The translations under genes were made by a program, and so were the position numbers. DNA of 64,000 nt from AG-339-G14 sp902553315 (GTDB lineage: Bacteria; Pseudomonadota; Gammaproteobacteria; Magnimaribacterales; AG-339-G14): assembly GCA_902553315.1 (NCBI GenBank), contig CACDKN010000006.1, positions 15,757 through 79,756 of the forward strand. Direction: 5' to 3'. Positions 15,927-25,197 of the stretch are shown here, one piece after another. The stretch's first letter is position 1. Each line of letters opens with the position of its first letter. Below the pieces are notes generated by a model. That model saw nothing but the letters and a program-made list of their open reading frames with translations. It searched no databases and was not told the origin of the DNA.

Positions 15927-17873
15927 ATGAAAAGGATGCTTGTTAATGCCACACAACCTGAAGAAGTCAGGATAGCCATAACTGATGGGAATGACTTATT
16001 TGACCTCGATATAGAAAATGTTGCCGAAGTAAGGAGGAAAGGCAATATATACAAAGGAAAAGTTAGCAGAATTGAACCGAGCCTCGGTGCAGCGTTTATA
16101 GATTTTGGCGCTGATCGACATGGATTCTTACCATTCAAAGAGTTAGCTCCACAATTTTTACCCAAAGATAGAAAGGGTAATGAAAGAATCTCAATAAAAG
16201 ATTGTTTAACTAAAGATCAAGAAATAATAGTTCAAGTTGAGAAAGATGAACGAGGGAATAAAGGTGCTGCCCTTACAACCCTTATTAGTCTTGCGGGAAG
16301 ATTTTTAGTTCTAATGCCTAATAATCCTAAAGCTTCAGGTATTTCTAGAAGACTAAACCCTGAACAAAGAGAGATGCTTAAAAAGAAAGTATCAGACTTA
16401 AACGCGCCAGAAGGAATGGGAGTTATTGTAAGAACTGCAGGAGAAGGGAGAGAGCAAGAAGATTTAAATTGGGATCTTTCCTATCTTATCAAGGTTTGGG
16501 AGGCCATTTTAGAAGCGAATGCACAAAAAACAGCACCTTTTTTAATTTACAAAGAAAGTGACATTATCATCAGAACCCTTCGTGATTATCTTAAAGAGGA
16601 TATTAATGAAATCTGGATAGATACTAATGAAGCTTATGAGCAAGCAGAGGAATTCATTAGCAGTGTAATGCCAGAGCAATTAAAAATTCTAAATAAGTAT
16701 GAAAATACTCTCCCTCTATTTACTAGATATCAAATTGAATCGCAAATTGAAACAGCCTATCAAAGAGAAGTCAGATTAAGCTCGGGAGGAGCAATAGTTA
16801 TAGACGACACTGAAGCTCTTGTTGCAATAGATATTAACTCTTCTCAAGCAACTCAAGGAAAAGATATAGAAGAAACAGCCGTTAACACAAACCTTGAAGC
16901 TAGTAGGGAAATAGCGAGGCAGTTCAAACTCAGAGATATTGGTGGTTTAGTGATCATTGATTTCATAGACATGATGAAATTAGAAAACAAAAGAGCAGTA
17001 GAAGAAGAAATGAGAAAAGCTCTTTCTGTGGACAGAGCAAGAGTTCAAATTGGAAGAATATCAAGATTTGGTTTGATGGAGCTTTCAAGACAGCGAATGA
17101 GATCCTCATTGTCTGAAAGATGGACGCAAGATGTTAATACATTATCTACGTCAGTTTTGAGGTTGCTCGAGGAAGAAACCAGTAAGTCCAGTACTAATGA
17201 AGTAAGAGCGATTGTCTCTCCAGACATGTCAGCGCTTCTTCTGAATGAAAGAAGAATCAGACTGAATGATATTGAAGCAAGATCAGGGGTAAAAGTTGTG
17301 GTTATATCCGACGCAACAAGACCTGATTCCAGATTTGAAGTAATCAGGATAAAAGATGGAAAGGTTCAAGATCCGGACAAGTCAAAATCTTCTATCTCTG
17401 CCGCAGAGCAATTTGAGAAGAAATCAAAAAAAACAAAGAGAATTAATGAGGAAGCAGCGGTTAAGTTGATCCCTTCTGCAAAACCAAAAAAAGGCATGCT
17501 TAGTAAAATAGTGAATTTGTTTAAAGCAAAGAGTCCAACAAATAAAGTCGCCAAAAAGAAACCGGTACAGAAAAAAAGGGTTCAGCCCAAAAATACAAGG
17601 CATTCCAATAAAAATAAAAGATTCGATAACAAAGGAAAAAATACTCCCAAGGGAAGTATTAAGAAAGAAAATCATCAAAAAAATAAAAAGCCTTTTGAAA
17701 AGAAACAGAATGCTAAAGTTATTGAGAAAAAAACTAGTAATATTGAAGAGAAAATAACTCCTCGAAAACTTAGTAGACCTAAAAAAGTTGAAAGCACAAA
17801 AAAAGAAGAAAAAACGATAGAGCCCAGAAGTACTGGAGAAAGAGCTTCAAACGATCCTAGAAACAAAAATTAG
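15927..17873 (+). CDS. rne: Ribonuclease E (short form, no Zn-link motif)
   Basis: 648 residues. It has an S1 domain (about 38-120), a 5'-sensor/RNase H-like region and the DNase I-like catalytic domain, with the metal-binding aspartates Asp302 (VAIDINSS) and Asp345 (LVIIDFIDM) matching E. coli 303 and 346. The CPxCxGxG zinc-link that joins E. coli RNase E protomers is absent: around residues 395-402 the chain goes straight from SSLSERW to TQDVNTLST, and the only cysteine is Cys93. The last 170 residues are a low-complexity Lys-rich tail, much shorter than the 500-residue E. coli scaffold. It is preceded by GGAG and a long leader. The 3' end overlaps nudC (convergent) by 4 nt. Confidence 0.95.
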   Translation: MKRMLVNATQPEEVRIAITDGNDLFDLDIENVAEVRRKGNIYKGKVSRIEPSLGAAFIDFGADRHGFLPFKELAPQFLPKDRKGNERISIKDCLTKDQEIIVQVEKDERGNKGAALTTLISLAGRFLVLMPNNPKASGISRRLNPEQREMLKKKVSDLNAPEGMGVIVRTAGEGREQEDLNWDLSYLIKVWEAILEANAQKTAPFLIYKESDIIIRTLRDYLKEDINEIWIDTNEAYEQAEEFISSVMPEQLKILNKYENTLPLFTRYQIESQIETAYQREVRLSSGGAIVIDDTEALVAIDINSSQATQGKDIEETAVNTNLEASREIARQFKLRDIGGLVIIDFIDMMKLENKRAVEEEMRKALSVDRARVQIGRISRFGLMELSRQRMRSSLSERWTQDVNTLSTSVLRLLEEETSKSSTNEVRAIVSPDMSALLLNERRIRLNDIEARSGVKVVVISDATRPDSRFEVIRIKDGKVQDPDKSKSSISAAEQFEKKSKKTKRINEEAAVKLIPSAKPKKGMLSKIVNLFKAKSPTNKVAKKKPVQKKRVQPKNTRHSNKNKRFDNKGKNTPKGSIKKENHQKNKKPFEKKQNAKVIEKKTSNIEEKITPRKLSRPKKVESTKKEEKTIEPRSTGERASNDPRNKN

Positions 17874-18688
17874 CTATAATTTTTTACATAATATTCTATT
17901 AACTTTCCAGAAATAGAAATGCTTCCAGGAGGAACATTAGGAAGTTGATGAATGTTAAACCAATCTGCTTTATCTATTTCTACTAAATCTGGAGTTAAAT
18001 TGCCCTTAGAGTATTCAGCAAAATATCCAAGCATCAATTGACTTGGAAAAGGCCAGGACTGACTTTCAAAATATTTAATATTTTTTACTTCTATTCCTAC
18101 TTCTTCTTTAACCTCTCTTTCCAAAGCTGCCTCAACAGATTCTCCTGGTTCAATAAAACCTGCCAAAGTACTATAAAAATTTTCTGGAAAATTTACATTA
18201 TGTGCCAATAAAATCTCATCATCTCGATGAATCAATGTTATGACGCAAGGAGAAATTCTAGGGTATGCAGGTGGAGCATCGCAGCTATTACAAATCATTG
18301 CCCTTTCCTTCTCATCTTCTATCAACTTAGCTCCGCATTTGCCGCAAAATTTATGAGTTTCATACCAATTCTGAATTTGAATTGCTCTAGAAATCACAGA
18401 AAATAAATCATCCGGTATCCGTCCCAACAAAGATCTTAAATCACTAAAAACTGTATCTTCAAGCACGCAATCTCCCTGAGTAGAGACGGCAAAGCAAGCA
18501 TTGTCGTTCAAATAGCCTAAAAAATGTTTCTTTCTAATCTCAAGCCCAGACCAATTCAATTCATCTGCACTGATTGGTCTTACAAAGTTTTCATTTTTAA
18601 AAGTCAAAATTTGTTGTGAATTTATCACAAAGTATTTTGACTCTTGTGTGTCTTTTTCAATAGAATTAGCAGGATTAAAAATATTCAC
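17870..18688 (-). CDS. nudC: NADH pyrophosphatase / NAD-capped RNA hydrolase
   Basis: 272 residues from the GTG at 18688. Zinc ribbon CGKCG ... CNSC (Cys115, 118, 133, 136), Nudix box GFIEPGESVEAALEREVKEE (177-196) and the NudC-specific SQSWPFPSQLM (about 209-219). NudC hydrolyses NAD(H) and removes NAD caps from RNA 5' ends. The frame is open up to TTG at 18742, but that would overlap the first 14 codons of the divergent nhaB gene; GTG at 18688 leaves a 11-nt gap and is preferred. It sits next to RNase E, another RNA-decay enzyme, but on the opposite strand. Confidence 0.92.
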   Translation of the reverse strand: MNIFNPANSIEKDTQESKYFVINSQQILTFKNENFVRPISADELNWSGLEIRKKHFLGYLNDNACFAVSTQGDCVLEDTVFSDLRSLLGRIPDDLFSVISRAIQIQNWYETHKFCGKCGAKLIEDEKERAMICNSCDAPPAYPRISPCVITLIHRDDEILLAHNVNFPENFYSTLAGFIEPGESVEAALEREVKEEVGIEVKNIKYFESQSWPFPSQLMLGYFAEYSKGNLTPDLVEIDKADWFNIHQLPNVPPGSISISGKLIEYYVKNYS

Positions 18689-18699
18689 AATTAATTTCC

Positions 18700-20169
18700 A
18701 TGATTTATAACCTTTATAACAATTTTTTAGGATCCTCTGCAAATTGGTACAAGAATCTAATTATTGGATTTTTAGTAATTAATCCAATCCTCTACTATGT
18801 TCTACTAAACACCAACCTGGATGCTGGCTTTATTTTGGGTTGGATAATTCTTGGCCAATTCATTGTGACACTGGCAATGGCTTTGGAATGTTATCCCCTC
18901 CAACCTGGAGGATTGATTGCAATTCAATCAGTTATTCTAGGGTTAACAACCTCTAAACACATCTATCAAGAAGTTGTTCTGAACTTAAAAGTGATCTTAC
19001 TGCTTGTCTTTATGGTTGCCGGAATATATTTCATGAAAGATTTTCTTTTATTCATTTTTACAAAGCTTTTAATTAATGTAAAAAATAAGAAACTGCTATC
19101 TCTCTTATTTCTTATTAGTTCTGCAGTATTGTCAGCTTTTTTAGATGCGCTAACAGTAACTGCAGTTCTCATTGCTGTTGCTGTAGGTTTTTACTCTCTT
19201 TATCAGGACAATAAAGCTACTCTGGAAAGCGATGACATTAATCAAGAAACTGAAGAGTTCAAGAGGTTTTTAAGAAATCTCTTGATGCATGGAGCTGTTG
19301 GGACTGCTCTGGGTGGCGTGAGTACTATTGTTGGTGAACCTCAAAATTTACTTATTGGTTCTGTGGCTGGATGGGATTTTATTGAGTTTTTTATAAGAAT
19401 GTTGCCCATTTCTTTGCCAGTTTTTGTTTTTGGAATATTTACTTGCTACCTGATTGAGAAATTTAAAATTATTGGCTACGGTGCTGAATTATCGCCAAAA
19501 ATAAGAAATATCATAAATGATTATGGTGCTAGAGAAGATGCTGAAAGAACTTCTGCACAAAAGACAAAACTAGTTATTCAATTTCTAGTTGCTCTAGTAT
19601 TAATTTTTTCTTTAGCATTTAATGTAGCTGCAGTAGGACTAATTGGTTTGATGGTAATTATTCTTCTCACTGCATTTAATGGAATTATTGAAGAACATCA
19701 GTTGGGGAAAGCCTTTGAGGAAGCCCTTCCGTTTACAGCTCTTTTAGTAGTATTTTTTGTAATTGTCTCAGTGATACATGATCAATATTTATTTAGTCCC
19801 GTTATAAATTACGTTTTGTCTCTAAATTTAGATTTGCAAGTGCCGATGTTTTTCTTAGCCAACGGTATACTCTCGATGATTAGTGATAATGTTTTTGTTG
19901 CAACAATTTATATAAGTGAAGTAAAAAATGCTCTTGATTCCGGGATAATTGATAGAAATCAGTTTGATTTACTCGCTATAGCGATCAACACAGGAACAAA
20001 CTTACCCAGCGTAGCTACTCCAAATGGTCAGGCAGCATTTTTATTTTTACTCACCTCTTCGATAGCTCCTTTGATTAATTTGTCGTATTTAAGGATGATT
20101 TTGATGGCTTTACCCTATACTTTCGTTTTAACAGTTGTAGGGTTATTTTCTGTGATTTATTTCTTATAA
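18700..20169 (+). CDS. nhaB: Na+/H+ antiporter NhaB
   Basis: 489 residues with 11-12 hydrophobic segments. Strong match in pattern to NhaB: NNFLGSSANWYKNLIIGFL, LAMALECYPLQPGGLIAIQ, VAGIYFMKDFLLFIFTKLL, LSAFLDALTVTAVLIAVAVG and NTGTNLPSVATPNGQAAFLF. It exports Na+ in exchange for protons, expected for a marine cell. Start ATG aligns with the NhaB N-terminus. It is followed 2 nt later by dusA. Confidence 0.95.
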   Translation: MIYNLYNNFLGSSANWYKNLIIGFLVINPILYYVLLNTNLDAGFILGWIILGQFIVTLAMALECYPLQPGGLIAIQSVILGLTTSKHIYQEVVLNLKVILLLVFMVAGIYFMKDFLLFIFTKLLINVKNKKLLSLLFLISSAVLSAFLDALTVTAVLIAVAVGFYSLYQDNKATLESDDINQETEEFKRFLRNLLMHGAVGTALGGVSTIVGEPQNLLIGSVAGWDFIEFFIRMLPISLPVFVFGIFTCYLIEKFKIIGYGAELSPKIRNIINDYGAREDAERTSAQKTKLVIQFLVALVLIFSLAFNVAAVGLIGLMVIILLTAFNGIIEEHQLGKAFEEALPFTALLVVFFVIVSVIHDQYLFSPVINYVLSLNLDLQVPMFFLANGILSMISDNVFVATIYISEVKNALDSGIIDRNQFDLLAIAINTGTNLPSVATPNGQAAFLFLLTSSIAPLINLSYLRMILMALPYTFVLTVVGLFSVIYFL

Positions 20170-20171
20170 AA

Positions 20172-21140
20172 ATGAATAGAGATTTCGTTCTAGCGCCAAT
20201 GATGGGAAAAACCGATTCTCAATTTAGGTATCTCGTCAGACAAATTTCAAAAGAGATAGTGCTTTTTACTGAAATGATTCATTCCAATGCTATCTTATTT
20301 GGAAACAAAAAAATATTTGAAGAATTTACTAACAATAAAAACCCTATTGTTTTGCAACTGGGTGGCAATGATCCAGAAAGCTTAGGCAAAGTATCAAGCA
20401 TGATGAATTCGTTTAACTATGATGAAGTAAATCTAAATATCGGTTGTCCTAGTCCAAAAGTTAAAAGTGGAGGTTTTGGTGCCTCATTAATGAAAGAACC
20501 AAATTTAGCGAAAGAATGTGTTCAGGCCATGGTAGAAAATTTCAATAAAGAAGTCTCAGTAAAAATCAGATTGGGAATAGACGACAATGATATCGAAGAA
20601 ACTTTAGACAAGTTTGTTGAAATTATTAAATCTGCAGGAATAAGTGTTTTTTATGTGCATGCGAGAAAGGCGATTCTTTATGGATTGAGCCCGAAACAAA
20701 ATAGAGAAATACCTCCATTGCACCATCAAAGAGTTGGAAGACTTAAAGAAAGTTTTCCTGATCTTAAAATAATAATTAATGGAGGCATCAAAAACTTGGC
20801 TTTCCAAAAGAAAGAAAATTTAGAAAAACTCGATGGGATCATGATCGGAAGAGAGGCTTATTCGAATCCGATGATATTAAAAAATATTGATTCAATGGTT
20901 AAAAAAAGAACCTTTTCTGAAATTTCCCTTTTAGAAGTTACGAAAAGTATGTTTGATTATTTTGAAACTCTTGATAAACCCTGTTCCATTAAAAAAGGTC
21001 TTCTGCACATGCATGGACTATACACAGGACATAAACAGGCTAAAAAAATTAGAATTCTTCTTTCGAATAGTAATTATTTGGAAGAATCTAAAAATCAAAT
21101 ATTATCAATCTTAGAAAAAGACGAAATTAAAGCGGCATGA
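20172..21140 (+). CDS. dusA: tRNA-dihydrouridine(20/20a) synthase DusA
   Basis: 322 residues. FMN TIM-barrel with APMMGKTDSQFRYL at the start, catalytic Cys92 in NLNIGCPSPKV, and HARKAILYGLSPKQNREIPP (from His163), which distinguishes DusA from DusB and DusC. INGGIKN and GIMIGREAYSNP bind phosphate. It reduces U20/U20a in the tRNA D-loop. Its stop overlaps the start of the next gene (ATGA). Confidence 0.95.
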   Translation: MNRDFVLAPMMGKTDSQFRYLVRQISKEIVLFTEMIHSNAILFGNKKIFEEFTNNKNPIVLQLGGNDPESLGKVSSMMNSFNYDEVNLNIGCPSPKVKSGGFGASLMKEPNLAKECVQAMVENFNKEVSVKIRLGIDDNDIEETLDKFVEIIKSAGISVFYVHARKAILYGLSPKQNREIPPLHHQRVGRLKESFPDLKIIINGGIKNLAFQKKENLEKLDGIMIGREAYSNPMILKNIDSMVKKRTFSEISLLEVTKSMFDYFETLDKPCSIKKGLLHMHGLYTGHKQAKKIRILLSNSNYLEESKNQILSILEKDEIKAA

Positions 21141-21583
21141 AAAATATTTTTAGCAAATTTTTTAAAAAAGAAACAGAACAGCTGGAAAAAGAGACGGATA
21201 AAGTAATCTCAGCATGTATCTCACTGATGATTGAAGTTAGTATGGCAGATCAATCCATAGATGATGAAGAAATAGAAAGTCTAAAAAAGACTCTTTCAGA
21301 AAAATTTGATGTCGAAGGCTCTGAAATTGAAAATCTGATTATCGAGGGTAAAGAAACACAGAAAGAATCTACTTCTTTGTATGACTTCACAAGAGTAATT
21401 AATGATGATTTTAGTTTCGAGGAAAAATTTAAATTAATTAAATCCATGTGGGAAATTGCTTTTGCTGATGGAAACATTGATAAATACGAAGAATACGTTA
21501 TTAGGAAAGTATCAGATTTAATTTATATTTCTAATGACGATTTCATAAAAGCAAAACTGGAAGTAAAAAATGAAAATAAATAA
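21137..21583 (+). CDS. TerB-like (tellurite resistance TerB family) protein
   Basis: 148 residues, helical and acidic. Two TerB-like repeats are visible: SMADQSIDDEEIESLKKTL and AFADGNIDKYEEYVIRKV, each with the pattern of an acidic turn after a helix (A-D-x-x-I-D). TerB domains bind divalent metal and occur in diverse stress and envelope contexts; no tellurite genes are nearby, so the name says little about function here. Overlaps dusA by 4 nt and the following hydrolase by 14 nt. Confidence 0.75.
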   Translation: MKNIFSKFFKKETEQLEKETDKVISACISLMIEVSMADQSIDDEEIESLKKTLSEKFDVEGSEIENLIIEGKETQKESTSLYDFTRVINDDFSFEEKFKLIKSMWEIAFADGNIDKYEEYVIRKVSDLIYISNDDFIKAKLEVKNENK

Positions 21584-22820
21584 CGCAGAAAAATTAGGTT
21601 TAAGTTCAAAAAAACTTAACGAGATGGAAAAGTTTTTTAAAGATAATTACACCGATAAAGGGAAGCTTGCTGGAACACAAACCCTTATTTCCAGGAAGGG
21701 GAAAATTATTCATTTCAATTCTCATGGTTACAGAGACGTAGAGAACTCAAAGAAAATTACTGAAGATACAATTTTTAGAATTTACTCAATGACTAAACCT
21801 GTAACTAGTGTTGCCTTGATGCAATTATTTGAAAAAGGTCTTTTTCAGTTAGCCGATCCGGTTAGTAAATTTTTACCAGAATTCAAGAAAAGTTCTGTCT
21901 TTCAATCTGGTAGCTATCCAAATTTTTTAACCACGCCCCCTCAAAGAGAAATAACAATTAGAGATCTTTTATGTCATACATCTGGTTTAACTTATGGCTT
22001 TCATTACAGAACAAATATTGATCATGCGTACAGAAAAGTTTGGAGCGGTCCGAGAGGAGAAAATTCAGATTTTTCTTTTCCACCAATGGACTTAAAAAAC
22101 TTTTCCGAAACAATAGCTGGGCTGCCCCTAGAATTCAGTCCAGGAGATAAATGGAATTACAGTGTGTCAACTGACATTTGTGGAAGGCTTATTGAAGTAT
22201 TGAGTAATATGTCTTTATCAGAGTATTTTCAAAAAAATATTTTTACGCCTTTAAAAATGGTCGATACAGATTTTTACGTAAAAAAATCAAAATTGAAAAG
22301 ATTTTCGTCTTGTTATGAGAGAACAGCGAAAACCTATTTAAAACTTAATGACGATGCTAGCGAAAAAAGTTCTTTTTCAAAAGAGCCAAATTTTCTTTCA
22401 GGAGGTGGAGGACTTGTATCGACTTCCAGTGACTATCATAATTTTTGTCTAATGTTACTGAATAAAGGAACGTTTGAAAGGAAAAGAATTCTATCCAGAA
22501 AGACCGTTGAATTAATGACCATCAATCATCTTCCTGAAAATCAAGACATGATCTCAATGGGCTCGGAAGGAAGTTTCAGTGAAGTTAGATATCGTGGTGT
22601 GGGATTTGGTTTAGGTGTTGGAGTCAATATAGATTTGGCAGGAACTCAAAATAGTGGCTCAATAGGAAGTTATAATTGGGGTGGCGCAGCAAGTACTTTT
22701 TTTTGGGTGGATCCAAAAGAAGAATTAATATGTATTTTAATGACGCAACTTATGCCGTCGGGATATTATCCAATCAGAGTGCAAATGCAGTCGATGGTTT
22801 ATAGCGCTTTTTTGGACTAA
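21570..22820 (+). CDS. Beta-lactamase-fold serine hydrolase (class C/esterase type)
   Basis: 416 residues. The SxxK motif is SMTK (Ser73-Lys76) in FRIYSMTKPVTSVALM; the YxN-type motif is WNYSVSTD (Tyr197), and GSYNWGGAASTFFWVD resembles the C-terminal HxG/WGG region of esterase members. No signal peptide is visible, so it is probably cytoplasmic and more likely an esterase or amide hydrolase than a drug-resistance enzyme. A second protein of this fold lies at 33947-35167. Overlaps the TerB gene by 14 nt and the convergent mlaA gene by 4 nt. Confidence 0.87.
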   Translation: MKINNAEKLGLSSKKLNEMEKFFKDNYTDKGKLAGTQTLISRKGKIIHFNSHGYRDVENSKKITEDTIFRIYSMTKPVTSVALMQLFEKGLFQLADPVSKFLPEFKKSSVFQSGSYPNFLTTPPQREITIRDLLCHTSGLTYGFHYRTNIDHAYRKVWSGPRGENSDFSFPPMDLKNFSETIAGLPLEFSPGDKWNYSVSTDICGRLIEVLSNMSLSEYFQKNIFTPLKMVDTDFYVKKSKLKRFSSCYERTAKTYLKLNDDASEKSSFSKEPNFLSGGGGLVSTSSDYHNFCLMLLNKGTFERKRILSRKTVELMTINHLPENQDMISMGSEGSFSEVRYRGVGFGLGVGVNIDLAGTQNSGSIGSYNWGGAASTFFWVDPKEELICILMTQLMPSGYYPIRVQMQSMVYSAFLD

Positions 22821-23539
22821 TCAAAATCATCAAAAAAGATCTCTTCATCATCTATTTGCCCATCATTAATCTGATATTCTCTTCTTTGGATATAAGCATC
22901 CCTATAAAAAGTATATTGATCTGATCCAGTAATCTCGGTAACTCCTAAGAGATCAGATCGAGTGTCTAACAAATTAAGCGCACCAGTCGCAATTCTAGCT
23001 GAATCATCGCTAGGAACATTTGGATATAAATACAAGTCTGGAACAATAGAAAACGAGTCTCTGAAGCTACTTGGGCCATAAAAAGGTATTACAATATATG
23101 CTCCTGGTGAAACTCCCCAGTAACCTAAAGTTTGACCAAAGTCCTCATTTGAGCCATTTAAATTAAAAGAAGAGGCAACATCAAACAAGCCATAAACCCC
23201 TATAGTTGAATTTAATAAGAATCTAGACAAATCTGTAAAAAAAGCTACTGGTTTTAATTGCAAGACGTTGTTTGCTGCTGAACTTGCATCGGCTAAATTA
23301 CCAAACACGTTTGATACACCAGTTTGAATAAACTCTGGCGTACCGGTGTCATAAATTTCTGCAATAGGTTTAAAAAATAAATTATCTAAAGAAGTGTTAA
23401 AATCGTGAACTCTTCTATTGGAATTTTCATAGGGGTCGTAAACCTCTCCATCTATCTTAGTTGTTGAAACACATCCAATTAGAGTAGAGATTAGTAAACA
23501 AGAGAAGTAAAATCTAATGCTTGAGAAGCAGATTTTCAT
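22817..23539 (-). CDS. mlaA: MlaA (VacJ) outer-membrane lipoprotein
   Basis: 240 residues. Lipoprotein signal peptide with the lipobox LIGC (Cys23). The mature part has the MlaA pattern: DPYENSNRRVHDFN, FGNLADASSAANNVLQ, RFLLNSTIGVYGLFDVAS, EDFGQTLGYWGVSPGAYIV and PFYGPSSFRDS. MlaA removes misplaced phospholipids from the outer leaflet of the outer membrane with the Mla pathway, whose other genes are not in this window. The open frame extends upstream to 23665, but the internal ATG at 23539 gives the correct signal peptide. Only 11 nt separate this start from the divergent metG start. Confidence 0.94.
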   Translation of the reverse strand: MKICFSSIRFYFSCLLISTLIGCVSTTKIDGEVYDPYENSNRRVHDFNTSLDNLFFKPIAEIYDTGTPEFIQTGVSNVFGNLADASSAANNVLQLKPVAFFTDLSRFLLNSTIGVYGLFDVASSFNLNGSNEDFGQTLGYWGVSPGAYIVIPFYGPSSFRDSFSIVPDLYLYPNVPSDDSARIATGALNLLDTRSDLLGVTEITGSDQYTFYRDAYIQRREYQINDGQIDDEEIFFDDFD

Positions 23540-23550
23540 CTCAAAATTAT

Positions 23551-25197
23551 ATGTCAAATAATAACAATCTTCTAATCGTAACTTCTGCTCTCCCTTACGC
23601 AAATGGACCACTTCATTTTGGCCACTTGCTTGAACACATTCAGACTGACATTTGGGTAAGAACAAATCGATCGCTTAATAAAGAATGTATCTACTTATGT
23701 GCAAGCGATGCGCACGGTACGCCGATAATGCTTAAGGCTGAAGAAGAAAATACAACTCCGGAAACTCTTATCAAAAAAATTACAACTGAGCAAAAACAAT
23801 CTTTAGTAAATTTCAATATAGTTCATGACAATTACTACACTACTCACTCAGAAGAAAATAAATATTTTAGCGAGTTAATTTTCAATAAAGCTGATACTAA
23901 AAAATTAATCTTAAGAAAAGAAATAGAACAACTTTTTGATGATGAAAAAGGATTATTTCTAGCTGATAGATACGTCCAAGGCATTTGTCCCAAATGTGGA
24001 GCAAAAGAACAATATGGAGATAATTGTGAAGTTTGTGGCGCAACATATGAAGCAACAGAACTTATTGAACCAGTATCAATCTTTACGGGTAACGCTCCTT
24101 CTGTAAAAAAAAGTGAACATTTATTTTTTGATCTGGAGTCTTGTAGCAAAAGCCTTAAAGATTGGATCAATAAAACCGATCTTCAATCAGCTGTCAAAAA
24201 TAAAATAAAAGAGTGGTTTACCAATGGTTTAAAGCCTTGGGATATTAGCAGAGACAAACCTTACTTTGGCTTTATGATTCCTGGCTATGAAGACAAATAC
24301 TTTTATGTTTGGTTGGATGCGCCCATTGGTTATATTGCGAGCTTAGAAAATTACTTGAAACGTGAAAATTCGTTAAAAAATTCGGAAGAATTATGGGGGA
24401 AGGACAGTAATACAGAGATCTATCACTTCATCGGAAAAGACATAATGAATTTTCATACATTATTCTGGCCCTGTTTGTTAGAAGCTGGAGATTTCAAAAA
24501 GCCTAACAATGTCTTTGTTCACGGCTTCATGAGTTTAAACGGGAAAAAAATGTCCAAATCAAAAAAAAATTTTCTTCTCGTAGACGATTATTTAAAAATT
24601 TTGAAACCTGATCTTATTAGGTACTATTTAGCATCTAAACTATCCTCGGGAGTCGATGACCTTGATATGGATTTCAAAGATTTTCAAAAAAAAGTTAATA
24701 CAGATTTAGTGGGTAAATTTATTAACATTGCAAGTCGTAGCCAAGGGTTTTTAAAAAATGATAACAATAGAATTGGCGACGACCTCGACGAGACAATTAT
24801 TAATGAATTCGTTGGACAAAAAGACGTTATCTACAATTTATACATTGATAGAGAGTATTCAAAAGCTATACAAAAAATCATGCTCTTAGCAGATAAGGCT
24901 AATCAATACATCGATTCTCATAAACCATGGGAATTAAATAAAGATTCTTCTAATTCTTTGAAAGTAAAAAAAATTGCTTCGACTTCTATTAACCTTTTTA
25001 GGATTTTGAATCTATATTTAGAACCAGTAATTCCCGAGACTTCTGAAAGAATCAAAAATTATTTACAATCAAACGACAGTCTCGATGAATTGTCTAAACA
25101 TCTTACAAATCATGAGCTTGAGAAATTTAAACCCTTGTTAACAAGAATAGAAGACGAAGAAATTAATAAGTTAATAGAAATAAGTCAAAATGGATGA
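23551..25197 (+). CDS. metG: Methionyl-tRNA synthetase, catalytic and anticodon domains only
   Basis: 548 residues from ATG 23551 (the upstream in-frame TTG at 23521 would lie inside mlaA). HIGH-type motif HFGH (22-25), zinc knuckle cysteines at 146, 149, 159 and 162, and KMSKS (333-337) are intact. The anticodon-binding helical domain ends in LLTRIEDEEINKLIEIS. The C-terminal tRNA-binding (OB-fold) domain that is fused in E. coli MetG (677 residues) is instead encoded by the next gene, which overlaps by 8 nt in another frame (ATGGATGA). It charges tRNA-Met with methionine. Confidence 0.97.
   Translation: MSNNNNLLIVTSALPYANGPLHFGHLLEHIQTDIWVRTNRSLNKECIYLCASDAHGTPIMLKAEEENTTPETLIKKITTEQKQSLVNFNIVHDNYYTTHSEENKYFSELIFNKADTKKLILRKEIEQLFDDEKGLFLADRYVQGICPKCGAKEQYGDNCEVCGATYEATELIEPVSIFTGNAPSVKKSEHLFFDLESCSKSLKDWINKTDLQSAVKNKIKEWFTNGLKPWDISRDKPYFGFMIPGYEDKYFYVWLDAPIGYIASLENYLKRENSLKNSEELWGKDSNTEIYHFIGKDIMNFHTLFWPCLLEAGDFKKPNNVFVHGFMSLNGKKMSKSKKNFLLVDDYLKILKPDLIRYYLASKLSSGVDDLDMDFKDFQKKVNTDLVGKFINIASRSQGFLKNDNNRIGDDLDETIINEFVGQKDVIYNLYIDREYSKAIQKIMLLADKANQYIDSHKPWELNKDSSNSLKVKKIASTSINLFRILNLYLEPVIPETSERIKNYLQSNDSLDELSKHLTNHELEKFKPLLTRIEDEEINKLIEISQNG

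Noticed and set aside
18689..18742. Longer NudC start (TTG at 18742)
   Set aside because: It would overlap the divergent nhaB gene and adds residues not found in NudC proteins; GTG at 18688 fits better.
23540..23665. 42-residue N-terminal extension of MlaA
   Set aside because: The internal ATG at 23539 starts a perfect lipoprotein signal peptide; the extension is antisense to metG.
25190..25197. metG frameshift as a pure sequencing error
   Set aside because: The overlap is a clean stop/start pair and the downstream ORF begins exactly at the domain border; an error remains possible but less likely.
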